The notes under the pieces were generated by a model. The model saw only the letters and a list, made by a program, of their open reading frames with translations. It ran no database searches and was not told the DNA's origin. From Xestospongia muta (taxonomy: Eukaryota; Porifera; Demospongiae; Haplosclerida; Petrosiidae): a stretch of DNA of 64,000 nt. A program made the translations under genes and the position numbers. Location: assembly GCA_963693285.1 (NCBI GenBank), contig OY848918.1:21339484-21403483 (forward strand). Direction: 5' to 3'. Positions 1 through 11,513 of the stretch are shown piece by piece (within the stretch, counting starts at the first letter, position 1; every line of letters begins with the position of its first letter).

Positions 1-806
1 GTTCTGAGTTCATTTTGTCATGATAGTATGCGGAGTTTGTCTTAGATCTAAAAACCAAGTCTGTCCCAGGAACCCAACCTTCCACCCCACTGGCATGAAC
101 CACAATCAATCATTGACCTTTCCCACTTGGCACCTTCCATCCTTCTTTACCATCAACGTCTACCCAAATATGTTCTTTACAGTGATGTGTGTTTACCCAT
201 GTTTTGTCAGTATAGATTATTGTCCTGTTGTCATTTCTTAGTTTACCTATCATTTGCAAGTATGTATGTCTTTGTTCCAGTATATTACGTTGTTCATATA
301 TGTATTGTTTATTGTCTCTTTTCTTGTATGAAAACACCAACTCTCACAGAACCTTCCATACACAAAATGTACCACCTCCGAAAACTCCATCCTCTTTCAA
401 TTTAGCTAAAATAGTAGTCAATATGGGATATTGTTGGTGTGTGTAAAAGCTATGAACAGTACGTCCTATTACTTCTTTATTAAAAGAGTCTGGATTCACA
501 CATATCCTAGATGTTGTGTATTGTTTAACAAGAGTCAGTAATTTACCTTCTTGAGAAATATATTCATTATGAATGTTACGCACATTTATTATTGATACAC
601 CTGTAGCCTCTGCTGTACATTCTACAATTCTCTCTCTCTTAATTGAGCTTCCTTTTCTTTTCTCTTTCTCAAAGAACTGCCTTACATTTTCAATAACATT
701 TGGTTTGTAATGTCAATCTAATCCCCTTCCCAGGTTTCTTAGCTACCTTATGTATAGGTTGTGGCTCTTGATTAATGGAGAAAGATGAGCTGATTCCTTG
801 ATCCAT
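1..806 (-). pseudogene. Tc1/mariner-like (IS630 type) transposase, decayed, cut by window start
   Basis: Reading on the minus strand from an ATG at 806, the product has a basic N-terminus, a helix-turn-helix region (RERIVE.TAEATGVS type, about 580-700) and the start of a DDE catalytic domain (TDKTWVNTHH, about 150-190). The part with the DNASYH motif lies outside the window but is present in copies 2 and 3. A frameshift near 695-710 separates the ATG from the helix-turn-helix, and in-frame stops interrupt it near 350 and at about 110. The motifs match IS630/Tc1-type eukaryotic transposases that paste DNA at TA sites. This is the only copy that keeps the original N-terminus; copies 2 and 3 lose it to a MACPF fragment. 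It cannot make an active enzyme. Confidence 0.8.
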
Positions 807-1004
807 TGCTAGATAACTATTGCAAATTTTATTAATAATTTTTTACAACTTAATGTAGATATAATTCTAACTTAAAGATTTGGCAAGAAATTTTTTTTAC
901 GTGTGTAACTTCAAAGAATATCACTCACCACAAACATTTCATTTGTGATGGTGTGGTATGTGTTATGTATACTACTTACACCCACTACTAATTTCCGGCG
1001 GCAT

Positions 1005-1022
1005 GGTGAACGCGAACAGACT
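1005..1022. repeat. Terminal inverted repeat of the Tc1-like element (right end)
   Basis: The 18-mer here is the reverse complement, with one mismatch, of the 18 bases at 23900-23917 (AGTCTGTTCGTGTTCACC) that begin the second Tc1-like copy. It therefore marks the outer end of the element whose transposase lies at 1-806. The next bases read TTAG, so a clean TA target duplication is not visible here. Confidence 0.55.
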
Positions 1023-1139
1023 TTAGTTTTATAACTAGTATTATCATTAACAAAAGTAAGGATATGCACTGGAGTACTGTACAAATGGCAACTGTAAATA
1101 TATGTCCTTGTGATGACATAATTACAGATCAAGATGAAA

Positions 1140-1690
1140 TCCTCAAGTAATGTTGCGATTACTTGTTCCTATGCATGTTCCTAATACACGAAGGTTAGGA
1201 TCTGTTTGATGATGACTCTAGTATGAATAATTTAAAATTGACGAATATAAATGCATGTATCGATTGGACGTTATTACGCGGATAGCGTCAGTTTGGGAGG
1301 ACCAAAATCTTTTTGACAAACACTCGCATCAACAACATGTGCCATACAATACTCCAATGTAACCTTATGTAAATTTTCTTTCTTCTCATTAATGTTAGTG
1401 ATATTAGGGAAGTATTGTGAAGTAAAATATTTATACAGTTCAGTCAAACTGTATGATAATGGGATAGGATCATTTTTTACTGTTTGTGCCCATTCAAAAG
1501 CAGTTCTATTTTCATCCACAGGTGGATTTTCTCCAACTTGATACATTTTGTAGCTACGACGATGATCATTGAATAATTGAGCAGCTTTTTTCTGAATATC
1601 AGTTGTCAATGATGTACTAACATCAACTAATCCAGAGTATCCTGCAGAAGCTTTGACATTGATACTAGATATATATAGACATGTTTGTAG
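1140..1690 (-). pseudogene. MACPF type A fragment (central to C-terminal part)
   Basis: Minus-strand translation matches the type A proteins from the second membrane-insertion region (KASAGYSG) through the WAQTVKNDP block to the DPNLRVLGT motif. There is no signal peptide, no MACPF signature and no 3' end, and the reading frame is lost below about 1275. It is a partial, non-functional copy sitting just beyond the end of the Tc1-like element. It resembles the complete type A genes at about 80-90 percent by eye, so it is an older duplicate. Confidence 0.8.
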
Positions 1691-1722
1691 ATTATAAAGT
1701 AGGTCTTTCTCTTCCATGGTAA

Positions 1723-2924
1723 CAAGTACTTAGTTACCCAAGTCAACTATTTTGTACCTTAAATAGATGGATTCTTATGGATATTAAAACACTTAATTAT
1801 TCAGAAACAATTATTAACATGTTTTAATTTTAATAGGTAAGCTCATAAAAACTTTCTGCTTAATGATGGTAACAAGTGTCCTAGCAACGTATGCTAATTT
1901 TAGTAACATACAATTGTGTTACTATGTTTAGGATAAGTCATGTGTACAAGTTGATGACATAACACTATGAACAGTAGCACAGATAGAAACAGCCAAGTTA
2001 TTTCACTCCCATTATGTCAGGACACATTGCAAAGTGTAATGACAACAGATACTTTTATTTGTACTAGTAACACTATAAACACAGCATAGGGTATTGCAAT
2101 AGGTGTCGAGAGCAAGTCAAAAAATGCTATAGTCTACTACTCAAGCAAAATCTGTCAATGAATAAAGGTAGGTCTTGTACTAGTTATCAGCTATATGAGA
2201 CAATTATATATATATAAAATATATATATATATATATTTACCTGTATTAATAGGGCACATTCTACTTTCTTTCCTATACTTCCATAACAACAACAGGTATA
2301 TTGTCTCGTCTTCAGTTTCAAATAAAACAAACATTGGTTGTAATAAATCAAGTGTAACAATATCTTTTGGTTTTATTTTCTTTTTAATGTCTCTGACTAT
2401 CTCTTTTCTATACAATACCTCAGAGGAACTGTGTTAGGTGTAGAAACAAGTTAGTATCGACTTTGTATTAATTTTTTTACATATAAAGCAGATAATTCCA
2501 CCAATAAACTTGACATTCTTGTAAGTCCAATAAATTCTGTGCAATGTCTGTAATTAGTAAGGCAAACTTAGAAACAGACTATATAGATTAGTTATTCAAA
2601 CCCTCACTCCCAGGAAGGACTATTGCCTTTATATTGGGTACTTAAACTACATTAAAGAATTGAGGATATTTAGTAAATTTTCGTAATACTAAGTCCTTTG
2701 TATATATTTTACTCAGATATTAGAAGTAATCATTGACCTTATATCTTTAACGCCTTCATATAAAATTGCTTGGAAATTTACTTATGGTAATTGTTGTTTT
2801 CAGTAAAATAATTCTCTTTGTTTTTTTGGCTTCTTAGTCAGTAATAATAAGTAAGAAACATATGTGTTAAAGACTATTACCAAATCAAAGCTGAAACATT
2901 GACTTTTAGAACGCTATTATTCAA
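1723..2924. other. Intergenic, no gene seen
   Basis: AT-rich sequence with a (TA)n run at about 2203-2237. Parts of 2180-2440 and 2700-2840 are repeated, with divergence, at 25990-26615 and 46520-47140, so this stretch belongs to an old version of the duplicated unit. Short reading frames here are built on the TA run and look spurious. Confidence 0.6.
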
Positions 2925-3115
2925 GCATATATTGCTTCTGTTGAAATAGAAGCTGAATTATTGAATCCTGCATTTAAAAAAGCAGTGCAGAATTTGCCTT
3001 TAGAATCAACTACTTTAGTAGACTTTATACAACATTGGGGAACACGTGCTGTCACTACTTTGACTATGGGAGGTCGTTATGGAGGTTAGTCATCAATAAC
3101 AATTATAATAATAAT
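2925..3115 (+). pseudogene. MACPF type B fragment containing the signature
   Basis: Plus-strand translation gives the type B stretch from QAYIASVEIE to the MACPF signature (WGTRAVTTLTMGGRYG), then a stop. The signature histidine is arginine here (WGTH to WGTR). No upstream or downstream type B sequence is present. It lies head-on against the minus-strand type A fragment at 3155-3480, so this looks like the scar of a collapsed cassette. Confidence 0.75.
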
Positions 3116-3154
3116 AATAATAATTTTTAATCCTTGACATCTCATCATTGCTAC

Positions 3155-3480
3155 TTGGGTCAACTTTACTAGAGCAAACATACCCCAATGTTGTAAGCAG
3201 TTCTGTAATTATTAAACATGCAGTCACAATATGAGTTTTATATTTTTGAATAAATGCCAAATAATCAGTTTTTGTCGACAAGTTTAAAACCTCATGTAGA
3301 TACTGTACATCATTGACAAAACCATCTGAGAATGGAACATAATCTATTGAGGCACCATAAGCTTCACATTGTGACTGAGAACTGATGTATACTGTTTGAC
3401 AACTTTGTGTCAATTGATAACTTCTTGATAGTCTGCACAAGCAGAGAAGAAACTTGCTCCTTAGCTTAGCCCTTGAAACT
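3155..3480 (-). pseudogene. MACPF type A fragment with broken signature
   Basis: Minus-strand sequence matches type A from the SFSASADYQ region through SQSQCEAYGAS to the signature, where YGTH is changed to YKTH. After the signature the frame drifts into unrelated sequence with a TAA-repeat tail (3105-3125). The 5' side has further frame damage. It is a remnant, not a gene. Confidence 0.75.
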
Positions 3481-3889
3481 TGTATAATAAAAATCTATTG
3501 TTACTTGCATAATAAAAGTCTATTGTTAATCATGATCAGTACTGTTAAAGCTATTAGTCTATTGTCAACACAAACTTTAAAAACTCAATTAACCTAACAA
3601 TGTAAACTACTAGAACATTATGAAATATCACTTTCTTATTTATAGTTATTACTTATATCTTCGAGTATAGAGTTGAGATTAAAGATAGCTAGGAATATGT
3701 GATACCACATCTTCATTTCTCAGACAATTTGTTGGTTGCTAACAAAGATGAACTTTGAAATAAACCTTTTTTTTAACAATAGTGTATTTAAAGAACATAA
3801 GAAAGCAATGTATTAATTTTGCATAACTCGTATTGTATCAAAACCACTATGTAGTTAATCCTTCACAGGCTAACTAGCTATTATAATAG

Positions 3890-6279
3890 CTAATAAAAGC
3901 TCAAGCATTCATATGTTAGACACTTAAAAAGTTCATCAACAGGAGTTTTATCAACGAAACTAAGATTTCTAAAAAAGCTTCCTGTCTCCATCGATCCTGA
4001 ATTGCCAAGTTCAGGGAAACCATTCCCAATCAGATAAAGGTCTTCATTGGGAGTTTTAACTCTTGTACAATTTGTTAAGCAGTGATCAGCAACACAGACG
4101 TGTGTATCTGTCTGATGAAGTTGTAATAGATTAAAGCCATCAGAAAGAGTTGAGTAGCCATTCGGACATTGATACCGAAATGTCCCGAAATAGAATGGAT
4201 TGATCACTTTTGTTGGACCAGTAATGAGTTTTGAAGGTGCCCTACGAGAATCAACCAAAACAGTATTTCCAGTGATGTTATGACTTTCTCCTCCATAATA
4301 AGTTCCTAAAACACGAAGATTAGGATCTGTTTGATAGTGCGTCCAGAACCAAGTTTTAATAGTACTAAGGGGTATATTCATGTATTGATTGGAAGTAACT
4401 ACACGGATAACATCACTTTTAGCAGGACCAAAATCTTTTTGGCAAAGACTTGTATCAAGAGCATGTGCCATACAATAGTCTAATGTGACATTACGTAAAT
4501 TTTCTTTCTTCTCATTAATGTTAGTGATATTAGGGAAGTATTGTGAAGTAAAATACTTATACATTTCAGTCAAACTGTATGATAATGGAAGAGGATCGTT
4601 CTTTACTGTTTGTGCCCACTTAAAAGCAGTTCCATTTTGATCAACAGGTGGATCTCCTCCAACTTGATACATTTTGTAGCCATGACGTTGATCATTGAAT
4701 AATTGAGCAGCTTTCTTCTGAGCATCAGTTGCCAACGATGCACTGACATCAACTAATCCAGAGTATCCAGCAGAAGCTTTGATGTTGACACCAGAAGAAC
4801 AAAGGTTAGAGTAGTTTGTTGTAGAAAATTCTGAACGTACTCCAAATCGACCGCCCATTTTCAATGCTGTAACGATGTGAGTTCCATGTTCTTGAATAAA
4901 AGTCAAATAATCAAGTTTTGTTGATGAATTTAAAATCTCTGGAAGATAGTGTACAGCATTAAAGAAACCATCTGAGAATGGAGCATCATCTATTGAGGCA
5001 CCATAAGCTTCACATTGTGACTGAGAACTAATGTATAATGTCTGATGACTTTGTGTAGATTTATGAACTTCCTGATAATCAGCACTAGCAGAGAAACTTG
5101 CTGCCCAGCCCTTGAAACTTGTATCAACGTGTATTTTAAGTGAATCCATATATGAAGCTGTATCTTTGTCTATTCTGCTAGAAAATGAAAAGGAACAAGA
5201 CTGAGCATCATTGACAGTAGTATGATCTGGTATTGAATATCGACCATCAGCAGTAGTCAGACCTTGGTTATAAGTGAATCGAAAAATCCCTTGACCTAAA
5301 AACCCTGGGTCTAAACCACCTGTGTTTTGAGGATTCCCCCTAAAAATATCATAGCATGACCCCAGGTAACCAATGTTAGGATATTTTGGTGGTGAATTAG
5401 CTAAAGGTTCAAATATTACTAGAGAAAAAACATACACATAATAACTAAAATTACTATAATTATATGTCATTTAGCATAATAATAGTTAACAGTATATAAG
5501 ATAATTTTTAGCAGAAGACACATCAATTGTGACAATGCACTAGTCTATTATCATGTACATGTATAAGGTTTAGATCAATATTGCTATTTAATAATAAAAA
5601 TGTAATTTAATGAAGTCTTGTTGTTTGTATATTGTAGTAATGACAGACAGAAATTAGTTTATTATAATTTTTAACCAGTTAGTTATTTTGCCATGTACCA
5701 ATTATGTGTGGCTTGATTTCCTCCTTTCTCATCTGGAACATTTATGGCCATGTATCATACTTGTATTTTTCACTAGGTAAACAGTAAAATGATTCATAAA
5801 TGACCATCTTGATCAAGTTTATTCTTACACATTCAGTAATATTTTCTGGGCAAATGATTATCTTAAGAACTGCTCAACAACTTTTTATTTAAAAAGTTCA
5901 AACACATCCGCTACCATTGATAAGTCCGGAAGTGACATTACAATTATAAGTTACACCTAGTACAGAGAAAAGTGTCCCCTCAACTATGGCTTCCTACCGG
6001 AAGAATAAACACTGCCTAATAATTATGCACATACATAAATGTCTAAAACGTTTGGGACTAATTCGACTATGGTACAAATCGTTATGACGTTCCTTTAAAG
6101 ATATAGCTTTAAATGTTAAAAATGTTACCAAATTAAAGTTAATATAGTTTAAAATGTTAATGTAGTGGCTTACAGCACTTTTCTGTATCACATTGAGATA
6201 GTGATGACTGATCTGGAAAGAGCTGGCAGTTAACCAGTACTGGTAGAAGACATAGCACTAAAGCTTGACCGAAATCCAT
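3890..6279 (-). CDS. MACPF (perforin-like) secreted protein, type A, copy 0
   Basis: Two coding exons on the minus strand: exon 1 6279-6174 (106 bp) and exon 2 5418-3890 (1529 bp, TAG stop), joined over a 755-bp GT-AG intron in phase 1. The product is 544 aa. Exon 1 encodes a hydrophobic signal peptide and a short segment with two cysteines. Exon 2 starts with the conserved PKYPNIGYLGS block, then the MACPF core with GWAASFSASADY (about residue 140) and the signature HGTHIVTALKMGGRFG (about 213-228; Y or W is usual before GTH). After the core comes a domain with RVLGT, the FRYQCPNGYSTLSDGF motif and a terminal CLTYECLSFY. MACPF proteins oligomerise on membranes and insert beta-hairpins as pores; several N-glycosylation sequons fit secretion. 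The intron lacks the 1.5-kb insert of later copies, so this is the most ancestral copy. It is divergent with the type B gene at 6502. Confidence 0.88.
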
Positions 6280-6501
6280 TCTAAATTTTATTACGTCGTA
6301 TCAATCAACACATAGTCGCTATAATTTTTTACAAATTTATAATTCTGCAATTACAATAACGTTAAACGCAGGCAAGACTAACGATTAGTTGGCAATTCTG
6401 AATATTTATACATTGCAATACCAATCTAATATAAGCTCCTCCCTTTCCTGTAAAATATGTTAATTCATATAGTGGTATAGTTTTATCAGTAATTTGTAAA
6501 G
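6280..6501. promoter_or_regulatory. Shared bidirectional promoter of cassette copy 0
   Basis: This 222-bp interval separates the ATGs of the divergent type A and type B genes, so both promoters must lie in or near it. Two blocks are conserved with the promoters of the other cassettes: one around 6368-6392 (GCAGGC, then ACGATTAGT) and one at 6432-6453 (CTCCTCCCT followed by TGTAA). A TATAAATA-like box on the minus strand lies near 6403-6412. Start sites are inferred, not seen. Confidence 0.6.
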
Positions 6502-8178
6502 ATGTTTTTACTCTTGTGTGGATTGTTCTCGCTGTTGGTATTAAATAGTGCATTCGACGGTAAGTTGTTCCAGTTAGTACATTAAATAATTAACTTATTG
6601 CTAGAAGAATAAATATTCTATGTTGTGTTATTACATACAGATCTACCACCTCGTTTTCCAAATATTGGCTATGTTGGAAGTACTTATGACATCTTTAAAG
6701 GAAATCCTCACAGCACCACAGGGTTAGACCCTGGATTCACACTGCGCAATCTCTGCCAGTTTTCTTATAAAAAGAAAGTCACAACAGCTGATGGTCGTTA
6801 CTCAATACCAGATTACACACAAGCTACCACTTCTTCCTCGTGTAGCTTTGATTTTTCATCAGAAACAACCGACAGTATTTTCTCATATTACAATTCTTTA
6901 AAGGTGGACGTCAAGGCTGACTTCAGTGGCTGGGGTGCTAGTTTTAGTGCTAGTGCTGATTATAAAGAAGTTCATGGAAACTCTGTTTCTCACGAGTATA
7001 GATATGTGTCATCACATGCTACTTGTGAAGCATATATTGCTTCTGTTCAAATTAATACTGTTTCTCTGAATCCTGCATTTAAAAGAGCAGTGCAGAATTT
7101 GCCTTTAAAATCAACTACTTTAGAAAACTATATGGACTTCATACAACATTGGGGAACACATGCTGTCACTACTTTGACCATGGGGGGTCGTTATGGAGTT
7201 CAGTCATCAGTAACAAATAATGACTACACCACTATGGTATCAACTGGATTAGATATCAAAGCAGCTGCTAAGTATTCTGGTATTGTTAGTTTAAATGCTA
7301 ATGCAGCCACTAGCAGTCAGAAAGAACAAGCTGAACAATTTGAAAGTTATCGCACAGACTATCAGATTTATCAAATTGGTGGTAAACCCCCACTCAATGA
7401 AACAACTTCAACCTTTGAATGGGCACAGACTGTCAAAAATAACCCTCTACCTCTACTATATACTCTATTACCACTCACAGACTATTTTACATCACAATAC
7501 TTTCCTAATGACAAAAGTATATCAATAAAACAGTCTAACCTGTATAAAGCGACTATTGAATACTGTCAGTCACTGGAACTACCTGATATTACCTTCTGTA
7601 ATAATGATGGTCCCACATCTACTCCAAAAATTGAAGTTACCTTTGCAAGAAGCTTCAAATATTTACCATGCAGTCCATCTCATTGCTCAATTTATACTCC
7701 AATATTACATAACCCCAATCACAGAATTCTTGGGACAGCAAAAAAGATTTATGATAAAGATTCTGCAATTGTGATAGTAAATGGCAAAAATGCTCCTAAT
7801 AAGCTGATACGAAATGCAAAAGGCTGGGATAAAGTATATTCCAGTTCTGGTGGTCATGCTTCTGCCTTTAGACCAAAATGCGATGATGGGTTTTTAAGTG
7901 TATCTGACATTTTATGTTGTGGTAATAATACTGACTGTCTTAGTGATCTTCCATTTACTCTACCCTGTGTTGCTCTTGAATGTTTGACTGAGTGTGGATA
8001 TTATATACATACACTCAATCTTGATAATGGTAATATTCCTGTAATGACTTTTGGAAATGGAGTCTTTGGAAATAACTTTCGATATTTTGGTTATAACTTT
8101 ATTAGATTTATACAAAATCTCACACTTTCACACAATGAACATAAATGCTTAAATTTTAATTGTTTATTGTTTATATAA
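6502..8178 (+). CDS. MACPF (perforin-like) secreted protein, type B, copy 0
   Basis: Exon 1 6502-6559 (58 bp) encodes a 19-residue hydrophobic signal peptide. An 81-bp GT-AG intron in phase 1 follows, then exon 2 6641-8178, giving 531 aa. The ATG at 6502 is preferred over the one at 6625 because the latter lies inside the intron and would give no signal peptide. The MACPF core holds GWGASFSASADYKEV (about residue 115) and the signature HWGTHAVTTLTMGGRYG (about 189-205). A C-terminal domain follows with RILGT, a VIVNGKNAPNKLIR block, FRPKCDDGFLSVSD and the terminal CLNFNCLLFI. Overall order matches type A although identity is only about 40 percent by eye. It is the most divergent type B copy here, with no lesion. 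Confidence 0.88.
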
Positions 8179-8279
8179 TTAATCAGATACTAATTAATAT
8201 GTAATTTTTTATAAAAATTAGATAATTCAAAAGTCTACTAGCTAGTGATAGAAATCATCCATCCATAGTCTGCTCTGGT

Positions 8280-8283
<4 letters not shown>

Positions 8284-8317
<34 letters not shown>
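8284..8317. repeat. (TA)n microsatellite
   Basis: Uninterrupted alternating AT of about 34 bp just downstream of the type B copy 0 gene. Confidence 0.95.
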
Positions 8318-8319
<2 letters not shown>

Positions 8320-8699
8320 TCATTTAAACATGTATGCAATTAGTAACACATTATAACTTACAAAAGCAGATCCAATTTTTGTAGCTTAAGCAAACTAGGA
8401 CATGATCTCTATCAATTACTAATATACGGAATATTTAACAACTGTTCATTAAAAGGAATGAAGCCCAGAACTATAACGATAATATTTATAGCAACAGTAT
8501 TAAGAAAGGAAGCCCCAAGTGTTTTGATCATTACACTGACATCTAATTAGTTGTTGGTTAGCTTCAAGGTATTCTCTAGAAGAGTGTTAGCTTTTTAGAA
8601 GACTATTACTTAGACTAATGTCTAGACCCCTTCTTCCATAAAGTCAGAAATAGCATTGTGTGACTTAGCACAACTTCTTAGCATTTAAACAACTTTTCA
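8318..8699. other. Intergenic, nothing recognised
   Basis: AT-rich sequence without a convincing reading frame, RNA gene or repeat that I can match elsewhere in the window. Confidence 0.5.
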
Positions 8700-9515
8700 G
8701 CTAATAGTGTAATGGCAGTGGAAAACCAAGACATAATAGTGAGTTTCCTATCTAAAATTTACTTCAAATAAATTTATACATAGATGCTAGCCTATGATAA
8801 CTTTAACAGGTGTACATTTAGTAACAAAAAACCTGGGTGTAGTATAACACATGGTATATATTTAATTATTAATAACTGTGGCCAAACAGTTTTCTTAGTG
8901 GCAAACCTACAAAAAATGTTGTCCTTTGAGTCATCTTCCTACCTACTATGGAGAGACTCTTGCTAGAATCTCTCCATAGCAATAGGTTATTAAAACATTA
9001 TTTTTCCTGAATTGATAGTGTATTGACTTAACTCATCTTTATTTTTAATAAAACCTGTAGAGGCTTACAAAACTGAAAATATATTAACAAAATACTGTAA
9101 ATTTGTTGAGGCAATTGATACTATCAGAGTATTAGCAAACAATTCTTGTAACATGTCTAATGGCAGAAGAGAAGCAAGACATAATACTGAGTTTCATATC
9201 TAAAATTTAATTACTTTAAATAAATAAATACATAGATGCTATGACAACTTTAACATGTGTACATTTTGGTACAGAAAAATGGCTGTAGAATAACACATGG
9301 TATATTTAATTATCAATAATTGTGGGCAAACAGTTTTCTTAGTGGAAACCTACAAAACATCCTATCTACACACTATGGGAGACTCTTTTTAGAATCTCTC
9401 CATAGCAATAGGTTATTAAAACATTATTTTTTCTGAATTGATAGTGTATTGACTTAACTCATCTTTATTTTTAATCAAACCTGTAGAGGCTTACAAAACT
9501 GATAATATGTTAACA
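8700..9515. repeat. Direct tandem duplication of about 450 bp, two diverged copies
   Basis: The stretch 8708-9092 recurs at about 9158-9515 in the same order. Shared segments include AAGACATAATA.TGAGTTTC, TAACACATGGTATAT, CAAACAGTTTTCTTAGTGG and the hairpin CTATGGAGAGA..TCTCTCCATAG. Differences and small indels are frequent, so the duplication is old. No coding function is visible. Confidence 0.8.
8946..8979. repeat. Inverted repeat, 11-bp stem
   Basis: CTATGGAGAGA (8946-8956) and its exact reverse complement (8969-8979) flank a 12-base loop. The second tandem copy near 9375-9410 keeps the right arm, but its left arm has lost one base. Confidence 0.75.
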
Positions 9516-9718
9516 CAATCCCATAAATAACAAAGAGTACATGAATATGTAGGAGGGTGCCTCACGCTAGATTGGTTAGATTTAATGACAAAGCAGCTTT
9601 GCTGTTTAGTCTATCCATAATAATGCTAAACTATAGCATTTATGGCATTAATTTCTGTAACATAGCTTTTGACTTAGTCACTGGTCTTATTCACCTTCAA
9701 AATGCTCTAAATGTCTAC

Positions 9719-9751
9719 CAGGAGCACATGAGTGACGCTCATGTGCTCCTG
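9719..9751. repeat. Perfect hairpin, 14-bp stem, between 7-bp direct repeats
   Basis: CAGGAGCACATGAG (9719-9732) pairs perfectly with 9738-9751 across a 5-base loop (TGACG). The palindrome is flanked on each side by TGTCTAC (9712-9718 and 9752-9758), which looks like a target-site duplication around a tiny inserted palindrome. Confidence 0.75.
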
Positions 9752-9775
9752 TGTCTACTAATACACATCTTTTAA

Positions 9776-9928
9776 CTGTTTTAAATATGTTGGGTTTTCA
9801 ATTCTTATTGCATCACTAAACACTCGGTAAACACTTTTGCTGTGAACATAAATGATCATATGCTTTCGTTTTTTTGTAGTTCCAGGTTCTAGTAAAGCAA
9901 TTATTACATTCCTAAGTGTGATGGAACA

Positions 9929-9976
<48 letters not shown>

Positions 9977-11000
9977 AACTAAAATAAGATTTTTCAGCTC
10001 TGTTCAGATTAGCTGCCTTGTACTAAGGTTCTTGCCAACAAAGATAATATAAAAACACATGTTAACATGTACCTTCTATTCTATATACCCTAAGTGTTTC
10101 ATCAATTTCTCCTTTATTTATATTGATTAGTTTTAAATAACAGTCATAAACTTGTATACTTAAGTTGTCTATGAAAGATCCATAAAGATATAGAAGCAAA
10201 CATGGCTATGGTTCCTACTTGATATAGTAATATGTATAAACTATTACTTCATATGACATTTTAAACAATAAATAAATTTTAAAGTTTCTTTAATTGTGTA
10301 AGTTATTTATTGTTAATTAACTTTAATATTATAACAACAGGAAATTGATAGTTAGTAAAAAAGGTCATATACAGGATGATAATATAGTCAGATTAAAATT
10401 TCAATTAAACCAATATAGCCTGTAGCTATAGTTTCGTTTCAAGACACCCACTCATTAATTATTAGCGATTGAGCGTCTGGGGATAAGACTACAATACGTT
10501 AACCAATGTCTAGATTAGTATCTAGTAGATATTTCAGCGACTATAATAATACTTAGGCAATTTAAGAACAATATTACTTTACTTCCAAAAACCTAAATAT
10601 TACAGCATTAAAGACTCTAATATCAATGATAACAGCTTACCTTATCTGTTTTTTGTCTATGTAAAGCTCTTCTCCATAGATTCCATTTTAAACTGTTTTC
10701 AAAATGTTAGTTATAGACACACCTCATCACATGGCAAGAGAATACCTAGAACTGTCACACTTGATAATTAATTATAAGGTAATTAGACTTTATATATATT
10801 TTATATATATATTTGTACTACAGGATGTTTTCAAAGAACGTTTCATCTTCAAGTTACAATAAATTTTGTATATGAAATAATGATAAATATGACCACACCT
10901 TCTAGAATGTTAATAAATTTTCTTGCAATGCTACATAGCAACATCATAGCTAGGCCTAAGCTGACATACCATTTATAAATAACTTAGAAACTGCAGGGAG
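9776..11000. other. Intergenic with (TA)n and an interspersed repeat
   Basis: Contains a (TA)n tract at about 9931-9974 and a short one near 10790-10812. The segment 10085-10290 (around AACAGTCATAAACT and ACATGGCTATGG) is a diverged match to 22455-22710 and 43000-43240, so it is an interspersed repeat. No gene seen. Confidence 0.55.
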
Positions 11001-11513
11001 GTTCAACACTTTAGTGCCTTTCATTGTTGTTTTCAGTAAAATAATTCTCTCTTTTTGTTTTTGGCTTTTTATAATAACTAAGAAAGCTGAAACATTAAGT
11101 TTTTGAATTATAGAAAATTAGCAATTATGTACTGTGATTTATACTGTTAAATATTGCGTGCTTTTCCATAGTGTTAAAGCTATTAGACTATTTTTTTCAG
11201 TAGGTATTGTGCAACACAAACTTTAAGAACTCAATCAAGCTAATTATACAAACTAATAGAACATTATGGAATAGCACATAATAGATATCTTACATTAATA
11301 TACAGTTTACATAAGAGATAACTAGGGATACCACATCTTCATATCTCAAAAAATCTGTTGTTTGCTAGCAAAGATGAACTTTGAAATAATAATTTCTTTA
11401 AACAATAGTGTATTGTATTTAAAGAACGAAAGAAATTAATTTTGCTTAAAGTCCTATTGTATCAAAACCAATATGTAGTTAATCCTTCACAGACTAACTA
11501 GCTAATATAATAG
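11000..11513. repeat. 3' flank of type A, left part of the duplicated unit
   Basis: Shared with small changes with 26560-27181 and 47085-47706, and partly with 2785-2840 and 3580-3889. It includes the block TTGTTGTTTTCAG.AAAATAATTC. It marks roughly where the near-identical tandem unit begins. It would hold the type A 3' UTR, but I see no clear AATAAA signal. Confidence 0.65.

Noticed and set aside
127..405. Plus-strand frames of 92 and 72 codons repeated near 24692, 24793, 45223 and 45324
   Set aside because: They lie antisense to the transposase pseudogene, whose minus-strand translation has clear family motifs. They are repeated only because the DNA is duplicated.
6625..6640. ATG at 6625 (and at 15717, 31388, 51913) as type B start
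   Set aside because: It lies in the intron just before the AG acceptor, gives no signal peptide, and a better first exon with matching phase exists upstream in every copy.
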